DNA of 18,593 nt from DATKEU01 sp036493295 (GTDB lineage Bacteria > Myxococcota_A > Polyangia > Fen-1088): positions 1 through 18,593 of the forward strand of contig DASXQB010000513.1 of assembly GCA_036493295.1 (NCBI GenBank), in the 5' to 3' direction. A program made the position numbers and the translations under genes. Positions within the stretch are counted from its first letter, which is position 1. Each line of letters starts with the position of its first letter. Below the pieces are notes generated by a model that saw nothing but the letters and a program-made list of their open reading frames with translations, was not told the origin of the DNA and did no database searches. Below, piece after piece: positions 1 to 6,847 of the stretch.

Positions 1-67
1 TGAACCTGCCACAGGTCTGGATTCATAGCCACCGGCACGGCAGGCCGGCAACCTGAGGGAGACGGTT

Positions 68-1279
68 TTGTCAGTACCACGCAGCATGGTTCGGGCGGCA
101 CTGGGGACGATTCTGATTTCCTTCGCAGCCTGTGGCGGCGACGGAGCGGGGGCGGGGATCATGCCGGCCACTGCGCAGGAGACCAGCAGCACCGGCGGCA
201 CGGTCGGCAGTGTTCTGGTCGATGTACCGGTGCCCGACGATCCGGTCACCGACAATCTCAGCGGCAGCAGCACGGAAGCGCCGCGGGTGATTTATCTGGC
301 CTACGCCGACGGCACCGAGCTGCCCAAGACCGACGTCAACGCCTGCTCGGGCACCGCGCCCAAGTTCGTCTGCAACTTTGCTCCCTCGCTGGAAGAGTGC
401 CAGCGCCAGATTCAAACCTATCTGGACAAGTGGTACGCCGACCTCAACGTGGTGTTCACGCTGAAGCGCCCGACCAGCGGCCGCTTTTACACCGAGGTGG
501 TTTCGTCGGGCGGCGGCGCCTGGTGTGGTGTCGACGCGCGCGTGGCCGGCGTGGCGCCGTTCCTGTGCAAAGACATTTACGGCGGCGTGGCCTACACGTT
601 CATGGGCGGCGACAGCGCCAAGCAGACCGCCACCATCATCGCCCAGGAGCAAGCGCACCTGGTTGGGCTCGAGCACACCAACAGCGACAACGATCTGATG
701 CTGCCGACCATCTGCCATGACTGCGACGGCTTCGAGGACGCCAACAACATGGTGATGACCGATCGCTGCGATCGCCCGACTCAAAATTCGTACGAGCTGA
801 TCAAGGAACGCCTGGGCACCTGGCCGGGCGGCGCCAAGCCGGCGGTCTTTGGTTGCATCAGCGACACGCAAGCGCCGACGTTGACCATCACGGAGCCGGG
901 CGACGGCGCGCTGGTTGGCCACGATTTCTCGGTGCGTGTCGAGGCGCAAGACGAATGCAGCCTGAGCAAGGTGACGGTCAGCGTGTCGCCGCAGAAATTG
1001 AACGCGGCGCTGACCACTGGGCCGTTTCAATGGGATCTCACCAACATCACCGGCCGGCAAACCATCACGGTCACCGCCGTCGACGAGGCCGGGCACCAGA
1101 CCTCCAGCAGCGTCACGGTGACGGCCGGGACGGCGCAGGCGATCTCGGTGCCAGGTGACGATCCGATGAAGGCGCACGGCTGCGCGCTGGGCGGTGGAGC
1201 GCCGGGCGCGTCAGGTGCGGGCAGCGCTCTGGTCGGCCTTGGCCTGCTGCTGCGCCGCCGTCGGCGCGCCGGCCGCTGA
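68..1279 (+). CDS. Metzincin-like lipoprotein with Ig-like domain and MYXO-CTERM tail
   Basis: Predicted 403-residue surface protein. The TTG start is chosen because a GAGGGA ribosome-binding site lies just upstream; an in-frame ATG at 86 is the alternative. Residues 7-22 form a short lipoprotein signal ending in the lipobox FAAC (Cys22). The core (about 70-250) is Cys-rich and holds QEQAH-LVGLEH at 193-203. This fits the metzincin zinc motif HExxHxxGxxH except that the first His is Gln (CAG codon), so catalysis is doubtful. Residues 268-355 look like a bacterial Ig-like domain (PTLTI start). The C-terminus has Cys372, a Gly/Ala-rich hydrophobic helix and an Arg cluster, resembling the MYXO-CTERM anchor. 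The first 67 bases of the window show no gene. The next gene is convergent, 15 nt away. The protease-fold call is inferred from the motif alone; the surface location is firmer. Confidence 0.8.
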   Translation: MSVPRSMVRAALGTILISFAACGGDGAGAGIMPATAQETSSTGGTVGSVLVDVPVPDDPVTDNLSGSSTEAPRVIYLAYADGTELPKTDVNACSGTAPKFVCNFAPSLEECQRQIQTYLDKWYADLNVVFTLKRPTSGRFYTEVVSSGGGAWCGVDARVAGVAPFLCKDIYGGVAYTFMGGDSAKQTATIIAQEQAHLVGLEHTNSDNDLMLPTICHDCDGFEDANNMVMTDRCDRPTQNSYELIKERLGTWPGGAKPAVFGCISDTQAPTLTITEPGDGALVGHDFSVRVEAQDECSLSKVTVSVSPQKLNAALTTGPFQWDLTNITGRQTITVTAVDEAGHQTSSSVTVTAGTAQAISVPGDDPMKAHGCALGGGAPGASGAGSALVGLGLLLRRRRRAGR

Positions 1280-1294
1280 GCCGGACTCGATCCC

Positions 1295-2344
1295 TCAGGG
1301 CGTGTTCTTGTACCGCACCGTCATCCACGCCGGATCGGTGCACAGGCCACACGTCGCCGGCGGGTAGAAGAAAGACCGGGCGTTCTCATCGCCCATCAAC
1401 TGAAACCGAAACCAGGCCAGCGCGGGCGCGTGCATGGCGGCGTTCATGGCGTCCTCGTGCACGCCTTTGAATGCGGCGGTGACGAACGGCGTGTTGATCG
1501 CGGCCAAGGTTTGATCGGCGACCATCGTCGAGCGATCGTCCATGGTCGCGCTGATCAGCAACAGTGGTGCGGTCTGTTTGCCAATGATGCTGGTGTCGGT
1601 TTCGAACGAGAGGAGGGGCATGAGCGGCAGGCTGGCCACGATCCCGGTGGTCCCCGGTTTGTTGGCCGCGGCGGCCAGCGTGGCGCCGCCGCCTTGTGAA
1701 TGTCCGGAGGCGCCGATCTTCGTCACGTCCAGAACGTCGTGAAAGGGGCTGGCGGCAGCGCCGTTTTGGGCCACCAGCCAGTCGATGGCCGCCTTGTGCA
1801 CGCCGCCGCCGGCGGTGGTGTTGGTGTGCGCGCCGATCACCACGAACCCGTACGACGCCCAGTGGTCGAGGAGGTCCTTGTACAGATCGATGGCGTACAG
1901 CGTGCCGTTGTTCCAGCTGATGATCGGGTGCTTGCGTCCGTTCGTGCCCAGTTCGACGGGACGAAAGATGTCGTACCCGTTGCCGGGGCCGGTGTTGTTG
2001 GTGCGCATGGTGGCGAACGGGCCGGCAGCGGCATAGTCCGTGACGGGCGGCCAAGTGCTGCCGACGGCGATGTCGGCGCCGGCGTCCGTGGTGGTGCTGG
2101 CATCGATCGCGGCGGGCGCGCCGCCCGAGCCGACCGGAGTCCCCGCGTCGGCTTGCCCACCACCGGCGCCTGCCGTCTGGCCGCCGCTGCCGGCTGTCCT
2201 TTCGCCGCCGCTACCGCCCGAGCCCGCCGTGGATCCACCGGAGCCGCCAGCGCCTCCCGTGCCGACGCCCGCGCCTCCGGAACCGGCGGAGCACGCCGCG
2301 ACCAGGGATATCAACGAAGCAAACAACACCAGACCGCGTTTCAT
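1295..2344 (-). CDS. Alpha/beta-hydrolase lipoprotein, PETase/cutinase-like
   Basis: 349 residues. The N-terminus (MKRG, hydrophobic core, lipobox VAAC with Cys18) predicts an outer-membrane lipoprotein. Residues 20-75 are a GSGGA-type flexible linker. The hydrolase domain spans about 100-340: nucleophile elbow GHSQGGG (Ser216), likely acid Asp269 or Asp270 in the MDDRS stretch, and likely catalytic His296 in GVHED. WNNGT (144-148) sits where the oxyanion loop is expected. Cys332 and Cys335 may form a C-terminal disulfide. The order and spacing match the family of polyester/short-chain ester hydrolases that includes bacterial cutinases, PETase and dienelactone hydrolase-like enzymes. The natural substrate cannot be told. 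The GGAGG ribosome-binding site lies inside an inverted repeat (2345-2382). The gene is divergent from the ChrR gene. Confidence 0.85.
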   Translation of the reverse strand: MKRGLVLFASLISLVAACSAGSGGAGVGTGGAGGSGGSTAGSGGSGGERTAGSGGQTAGAGGGQADAGTPVGSGGAPAAIDASTTTDAGADIAVGSTWPPVTDYAAAGPFATMRTNNTGPGNGYDIFRPVELGTNGRKHPIISWNNGTLYAIDLYKDLLDHWASYGFVVIGAHTNTTAGGGVHKAAIDWLVAQNGAAASPFHDVLDVTKIGASGHSQGGGATLAAAANKPGTTGIVASLPLMPLLSFETDTSIIGKQTAPLLLISATMDDRSTMVADQTLAAINTPFVTAAFKGVHEDAMNAAMHAPALAWFRFQLMGDENARSFFYPPATCGLCTDPAWMTVRYKNTP

Positions 2345-2382
2345 TCTGACCTCCGGCCCAAGAACGTCGGTGCGAGGTCAGA
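2345..2382. promoter_or_regulatory. Perfect 9-bp inverted repeat over the hydrolase ribosome-binding site
   Basis: TCTGACCTC (2345-2353) and GAGGTCAGA (2374-2382) are exact reverse complements with a 20-nt loop. On the minus strand the proximal arm contains the GGAGG Shine-Dalgarno element directly before the ATG at 2344. It could fold in mRNA and hide the ribosome-binding site. It could also be a DNA operator with half-sites about three helical turns apart. Function is inferred. Confidence 0.5.
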
Positions 2383-2560
2383 CTACCACCACCGCAGGTG
2401 CGCCGGGCGAGGGATGGCGATCGAAAAACCGATCCGCTGGCCAGGCCCGTTCGTATTCAACGCATGGGCGTTCATCCAAACCGGCCCGGCCATTTCCTGC
2501 CGCTGGCGGGCGCACTTCCGGTGGCATTCGCGGGCCTTCCCGCGACAGAATAAGGACGTC

Positions 2561-3223
2561 ATGCAGTCGGCCGTCCCGCAGCACCACTTCCCGGATGAGA
2601 TCCTGCTGGATTATTCCGCGGGCAACGCCAAGGAACCGCTGGGCCTGCCGGTCGCCTGCCACCTGGATCTGTGTCCCGATTGCCGCACGCGCGTGCACGA
2701 TCTGGAATCGGTGGCCAGCGCGTCGCTGCTGACCTTCGGTTTTCCGCGCGCCTCGCGTGACGTGCGGGCGCGCCTGCTGTCGGAGCTGGGGCCGAAGCCG
2801 TTGCCCGCCGCACCACCGGCCATCGCGCCCGAGCTGGCGGCGTTGGATTTGCCGCCGGCGTTGCATCGCTACCTGACGCCGGCGGTGAACCCGCGCTGGC
2901 GGTTGCTGGTCCCGGGCGTGCGCGAGATCCGTCTGGGCCTGGGCGAGGCAGATGCAGTCGGCCGGCTGGTTCGCTTGCGCCCGGGCGTGGTGATCCCGCT
3001 GCACGATCACGAAGGCCCCGAGTACACGGTGGTCTTTCGCGGCGGCCTCGACGAAGGCGACGCTCACTTTCAACGCGGCGATGTGTGCGTGCGCGACCGG
3101 GGCATCGACCACGAACAGCTGGTCGAGCCCGGCGAGGAGTGCGTGGCCCTGGTGATCAACCACGGTGGCCTGGTTCCACGCACGCTGAAGGGCCATCTGT
3201 TCAAGCTGATCGCCGGCGGCTAA
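2561..3223 (+). CDS. chrR: ChrR-family zinc-binding anti-sigma factor with cupin domain
   Basis: 220 residues from an ATG preceded by AAGGA; the frame stays open far upstream, but the upstream sequence is antisense to the hydrolase gene. The N-terminal domain carries the zinc anti-sigma signature H34-x3-C38-x2-C41 (HLDLCPDC), with His8 or His9 available as the fourth ligand. The C-terminal cupin (about 110-215) has PLHDH (His148, His150), Glu154 and His174, matching the metal set of the ChrR cupin. In Rhodobacter, ChrR holds the ECF sigma factor RpoE inactive and releases it under singlet oxygen or peroxide stress. Such genes normally follow their sigma gene. Here the upstream neighbour is a divergent lipoprotein gene and the only ECF sigma factor in the window lies about 13 kb away with its own anti-sigma. 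The partner is therefore unknown. It ends 21 nt from the convergent vWA gene. Confidence 0.85.
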   Translation: MQSAVPQHHFPDEILLDYSAGNAKEPLGLPVACHLDLCPDCRTRVHDLESVASASLLTFGFPRASRDVRARLLSELGPKPLPAAPPAIAPELAALDLPPALHRYLTPAVNPRWRLLVPGVREIRLGLGEADAVGRLVRLRPGVVIPLHDHEGPEYTVVFRGGLDEGDAHFQRGDVCVRDRGIDHEQLVEPGEECVALVINHGGLVPRTLKGHLFKLIAGG

Positions 3224-3244
3224 AGGTGCCGGCGCCGATCGCCT

Positions 3245-4423
3245 CTATGGAATATTGGGGATCACGCACATGAAGATCGCCTGCACATTGACGATCTTGC
3301 CGGCCATCAGATCGGTGCAGTAGCTGCCGCTGAGCACGATCGACATCTGGTCGGTGCCGTAGTCCCAGCCGGCGGTGGCGCTGCGCGGGATGTCCATGCC
3401 GTCGCCTTTGACCGCCACCTTGTCCGGGAAGGGCGGCTTCGTCGCCAGCTTGAACTCACAAGAAAAAATCTTGCGCTGGATCATTCCCAGCGTCGCCACC
3501 AGGTCGTCCTTGTTCGCAACCGGGTAGTACGACGTCGGCATGCCCATCTGCGGTTTGCCGCCCGCGATGGCCATCATGTTCAAGGTGGCATCCGAATTCA
3601 CCGTCGTGTCTGCGGTGGCGATGCCGACCACGAACACCGGGATGCCTTTGCCGGCGCTGTCCATCACCGCGGCGATCGCGGCGGTGTCGTCGGCTGTGTT
3701 GTCAGCGCCCACTCCGCAATTAGGAAGCCCGTCGGTGGCCAGGAGAATGTATTTGGGGTTGGTGTCGGGTAAGGCGGTCAGGTAGTCCGTCGCGCTGGCC
3801 ACCGCCGCGCGGGTCGGGGTGGCCCCGCCCATGGGCGCCAGAGTGGTGATGGCGGTGGCGATGGGCATGGCGGCCATGTCGGCGATTCCCACCGCGGGGG
3901 CACCGATCGCGCCACAGCTTCCGGTGTCGGGGAAGACCTTCAGACCCCAGCGGATCGTGGTGTCCGTCTTGCCGACCACGTCGTTGATGGCCGCCGTGAC
4001 CTGCGGCCACTTGGTGGTGGCCAGGCAGACCGCGTCCATTGCCGCGCAGTTCTTGTTGGCCGGCGTCTGCAACATTGATCCGGAGCGATCCAGCAGCACC
4101 AGCAGATCCGGTGGGGTTGATTCCAGCGCGAAGGTTTGCATCCCGCAGGTGGGGGCGTCGACGGCCTGATCGTCGCCGCCGCCGTCGGTGTTGGCCAACG
4201 CGCCGCCGCTGCCGCCGTCGGTGTTTCCGCTGGCGCCGCCGCTGCCGTCACTGCCGCCGCTTCCGGTGGCCGCGCCGCCGCTGCCGGTGGTTGCCCCGCC
4301 GCTGCCCGTGTCGCCGGCGCCACCGCTGCCCGTGCCGTTGCTGTCTTTGCTGCCGCTCCAATTGCAGGCGCCCACCAAGATCGCATAAGCCAAAAAGAAC
4401 CCACACACTGTTCGCATCCGCAT
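3245..4423 (-). CDS. von Willebrand factor A domain lipoprotein
   Basis: 392 residues from the ATG that gives a compact signal peptide and lipobox VGAC (Cys20); a weak G-rich ribosome-binding site precedes it. In-frame starts at 4450 (ATG) and 4498 are possible but would put extra sequence before the signal peptide. Residues 21-85 are a GSGGA linker with interspersed Thr and Asp. The vWA domain (about 104-320) has a complete metal-ion-dependent adhesion site: DRSGS (Asp112, Ser114, Ser116), Thr202 in GATPT, and Asp231 in LLATDG. Several Cys residues (93, 126, 133, 170, 236, 322) could make disulfides, as expected outside the inner membrane. Similar proteins are abundant in myxobacteria and are presumed to bind a surface ligand, which is unknown here. 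It lies 171 nt downstream of the bactofilin operon on the same strand, so read-through is possible. Confidence 0.85.
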   Translation of the reverse strand: MRMRTVCGFFLAYAILVGACNWSGSKDSNGTGSGGAGDTGSGGATTGSGGAATGSGGSDGSGGASGNTDGGSGGALANTDGGGDDQAVDAPTCGMQTFALESTPPDLLVLLDRSGSMLQTPANKNCAAMDAVCLATTKWPQVTAAINDVVGKTDTTIRWGLKVFPDTGSCGAIGAPAVGIADMAAMPIATAITTLAPMGGATPTRAAVASATDYLTALPDTNPKYILLATDGLPNCGVGADNTADDTAAIAAVMDSAGKGIPVFVVGIATADTTVNSDATLNMMAIAGGKPQMGMPTSYYPVANKDDLVATLGMIQRKIFSCEFKLATKPPFPDKVAVKGDGMDIPRSATAGWDYGTDQMSIVLSGSYCTDLMAGKIVNVQAIFMCVIPNIP

Positions 4424-4594
4424 CGTCTGCCCCCGAAAACCGATCGTCATTTCGTCCGTTAGTCGCGCCGGACTTGTTTCGCCATCAAGAAATAGCAAAG
4501 ACAGTTCTCGTGCGCCGCATAGAACGCCCGATGCGACGCGGCAGATCGACGGAAGGACGGCAGAGACGGCGACGACGGAACAGACGACCGCTGA

Positions 4595-5047
4595 CTAGCG
4601 AGGTCCGTCGGGAGCCAGCAGACCGCCACGCGGCGCCGCCGCTTCGCTGACGGCGCGATCGCGATCCGGCTCGTCGCCGATCTCGAGCTCGCAGTCGCCG
4701 AACTGGGCGCCGCCGCCGTCGCCATCCTCGAAAGCGACAGCCAGGCCGCGCGCGCGGATCACCGTTTGATCCAAGATTCGCCCGCCCAGATCGACGTCGT
4801 CGGCTTCCAGTCGTCCGCCCAGCGCCCCGCGCGACCGCAGCACGCCGGCCCGGATGCGCCCCGACAACGCGCCGGTGGCGGTCACTTCGATGCTGGACCC
4901 GGCCACCTCGCCGCGCAGCTCGCCCATCACCAGGATGCGGCCGTCCGAGGTCAGCGCTCCCGACAAGGCGCTGCCCTCGTCGACGATGGTGTCTTTTCTA
5001 GGCGCTGCGGCTGGCGCGCGGCTGCCGTCGTCGGGGCCGTCGATCAT
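4595..5047 (-). CDS. Bactofilin family protein (copy 2)
   Basis: 150 residues. The ATG at 5047 is preferred because AAGGAG lies 10 nt before it and the N-terminus then parallels copy 1; longer versions of the frame have no such signal. The bactofilin core (about 17-105) shows short Gly-spaced beta strands alternating with hydrophobic positions (for example GELRGEV, GALGGRLEADDV), typical of the right-handed beta-helix that polymerises into cytoskeletal filaments without nucleotide. Both tails are charged or Ala/Pro-rich. There is no signal peptide, so it should be cytosolic. It overlaps the end of the pentapeptide-bactofilin fusion by 50 nt and is the last gene of the operon. It is 25 residues shorter than copy 1. 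Family membership is clear in pattern; what it assembles with is inferred from the operon. Confidence 0.82.
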   Translation of the reverse strand: MIDGPDDGSRAPAAAPRKDTIVDEGSALSGALTSDGRILVMGELRGEVAGSSIEVTATGALSGRIRAGVLRSRGALGGRLEADDVDLGGRILDQTVIRARGLAVAFEDGDGGGAQFGDCELEIGDEPDRDRAVSEAAAPRGGLLAPDGPR

Positions 5048-6320
5048 CGTTGGCTGTCTCCTTTTCGCGTTCCGTACCGGTTTCCAAGGCCCGGTGACGG
5101 GCGATGCGCAGGCGCAAGCGGCTGCCTTTTTCGAAGGCAAAGCGGGTGTTGGACTCGTGCTGTTCGACGCTGGCCACCAGCGCGCCCTGGCTGGTCACGC
5201 GCAACGTGCGCACGCCGACGATCCCGGGGCTTTTGCGCTGGAAGAAGTGGCCGTGCACGGTGACGTCGCCGCTGCCGGTGATCTGACAGCCAGCCAGCAC
5301 GCCGGCGCGGCCGATGATGAGCTCGGTGCCGGGACCCAGCGTGATGAGACAGTTTTCGAACAGGCTGTCGACCTCGACGCGGGCGCCGCCGTCGAAGGCC
5401 AAGGTGGCGTCGCGCAAGATATCGCCGCGACCGAAATAGCGCCGGTTCTTGCCGCCGCCGATCTCGCCGGCGACGAACCCGCTGAGCAGGAACGGGATCT
5501 CGCCGGCGTTGAGGCGGGCGGCGCCGTCGCCTTCCGGGCTGGGATCGAGGAACGCCGCCTCCAGGCCCGGATCCAGCGCGGCGCCGGTGCCGATGAGGCC
5601 GGCTACTTTCGCGCCGGTCAAGCAGGCGCCACGCAAGGTGGCTCCGGTCAAGCGGGCGCGGCGCAGATCGGCCAGGCTGAAATCGGTCTGCGAGAGATCG
5701 GCGCGGCTTAGATCCGCCTTGACCAGCGACGCGCCGCCCAGCTTGGCGGCGCGCGCCTTCGCTTCGGTCAGGACGGCGTCGTGGAAGGTGGCGCGCGTGA
5801 AATCACCTTCGACCAGCGAGGCGCCGCGCAGGTTGGCGCTGTTGAAGTCGGCGCCCGCCGCCTTGACCCGGTCGAGGATCGTGCCGGTCAGATCGGCGTG
5901 CATCAAGGTGACGTCGCGCAGGTCGGCGCCCGCCAGAATCGCGGCGGCAAGTTGGGTGCGGCGCAAGCGCGCGCCGGCCAGGTTCGCGGCGGTGAGGTTG
6001 GCACCTTCCAGATTGGCGCGGGTAAGGTCGGCGCCGATCAACACCGCCCGTTCCAGGTTGGCCTTTTCCAGGTCGGCGCTTTCCAGCTTCGCCTCGCGCA
6101 GATTGGCGTCGCTGAGGTTGGCTTCGCGCAGGCTGGCGTTCTTCAGCAGCGCGCCGCTGAGATCGGCGCCGCGCAGGTCGGCGCCTTCCAGATCGGCGCG
6201 CCCCAGCGACGCGCTCGCCAGCGACGCGCCGGCCAGGTTGATGCCGTGCAGATCAGCGCGGTCCAGCTTTTCGCCGCGCGCCAATCGCCCAAGCACGTCG
6301 GCGGGCGAAAGTTCAGCCAT
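4998..6320 (-). CDS. Pentapeptide-repeat protein fused to bactofilin-like domain (copy 2)
   Basis: 440 residues starting at an ATG that shares one base with the stop of the previous gene (TAATG). Residues 1-18 form a cap. Residues 19-about 250 are nearly unbroken pentapeptides of A(D/N)LxG type, which fold as a square right-handed beta-helix. A linker holding SPEGDG (261-266) leads to a second region (about 284-410) beginning YFGRGD, with short Gly-punctuated beta strands (FENC, VLAGC, VTVHGHFF) resembling a bactofilin. The last 30 residues are Arg-rich and are encoded in the stretch that overlaps the downstream bactofilin gene. No signal peptide is seen. Pentapeptide proteins such as Qnr can mimic DNA, but this one has no matching partner domain. 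It parallels copy 1 region by region. The bactofilin likeness of the C-terminal half is read by eye and is less certain than the repeats. Confidence 0.85.
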   Translation of the reverse strand: MAELSPADVLGRLARGEKLDRADLHGINLAGASLASASLGRADLEGADLRGADLSGALLKNASLREANLSDANLREAKLESADLEKANLERAVLIGADLTRANLEGANLTAANLAGARLRRTQLAAAILAGADLRDVTLMHADLTGTILDRVKAAGADFNSANLRGASLVEGDFTRATFHDAVLTEAKARAAKLGGASLVKADLSRADLSQTDFSLADLRRARLTGATLRGACLTGAKVAGLIGTGAALDPGLEAAFLDPSPEGDGAARLNAGEIPFLLSGFVAGEIGGGKNRRYFGRGDILRDATLAFDGGARVEVDSLFENCLITLGPGTELIIGRAGVLAGCQITGSGDVTVHGHFFQRKSPGIVGVRTLRVTSQGALVASVEQHESNTRFAFEKGSRLRLRIARHRALETGTEREKETANDDRRPRRRQPRASRSA

Positions 6321-6847
6321 TAAGACGGCGTGCCGGTGGTGGCCCCATTGGTGGCACCGGCGGCGGCGACCGTGGCGGGCGCGACGCGTTCGGCGATCAC
6401 CGTGGCGGTCGGTTCTCTGACGGCGGTGCCGGTGTGGCCGGCGCCGGCGGCCAGCGCTTCGCGCAGAGCGGCCTCCTTGGACGGCACCTCGCCGATCTGC
6501 AGCTCGCAGTCGAAAAGCTCGACGGCCAGTGCCCCGGATTTTGGTGGCGCTACCTCCAGCGTCTTGGCGATGATCACCGTCTCGTCGCGCACCCGGCCGC
6601 ACAGGACCACGTCGTCCGCTTCGAACGTGCCGGTCAGCTGGCCCTTCGAACGCAGCTCGGTGACCTTCACCTGCCCATCGACGGTGCCGCTTTCCGCCAC
6701 GTCCAGTGACGGGCCGTTGATCTCGCCTTCGACCTGGCCGCGCACCACCACCGCGCAGTTCGCCGACAGCGTCCCTTTGAACGTCGTGCCGTCTTCGATG
6801 ATGGTTTTCTTTTCGGGCGCCGGCCGCGCGGCATTTCGTTCAGCCAT
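6320..6847 (-). CDS. Bactofilin family protein (copy 1)
   Basis: 175 residues. The core (about 13-105) opens with KKTIIEDGTTFKG and continues in the GxVxGxI-type rhythm of bactofilin beta-helices (GQVEGEI, GTVDGQV, GQLTGTFEADDV). A longer Ala/Thr-rich tail follows (about 125-175). It is related to copy 2, with shared FEADDV/LEADDV and DCELQIG/DCELEIG stretches. No signal peptide or membrane helix is seen. The start overlaps the end of the upstream fusion gene by 8 nt and the stop overlaps the next start as TAATG, so translation of the series is probably coupled. In Myxococcus and Caulobacter bactofilins shape the cell or place polar proteins. Here the likely partner is the pentapeptide fusion encoded on each side, which is an inference from gene order. 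Confidence 0.88.
   Translation of the reverse strand: MAERNAARPAPEKKTIIEDGTTFKGTLSANCAVVVRGQVEGEINGPSLDVAESGTVDGQVKVTELRSKGQLTGTFEADDVVLCGRVRDETVIIAKTLEVAPPKSGALAVELFDCELQIGEVPSKEAALREALAAGAGHTGTAVREPTATVIAERVAPATVAAAGATNGATTGTPS

Noticed and set aside
71..1177. 368-codon open frame on the minus strand over the first gene
   Set aside because: The product is Arg/His/Ala-rich with no signal or motif, while the plus strand has a lipobox, metzincin-like motif and C-terminal anchor.
1276..1298. CTGAG...CTCAG pairing between the first two convergent genes as a terminator
   Set aside because: The arms are only five bases and no T-run follows on either strand.
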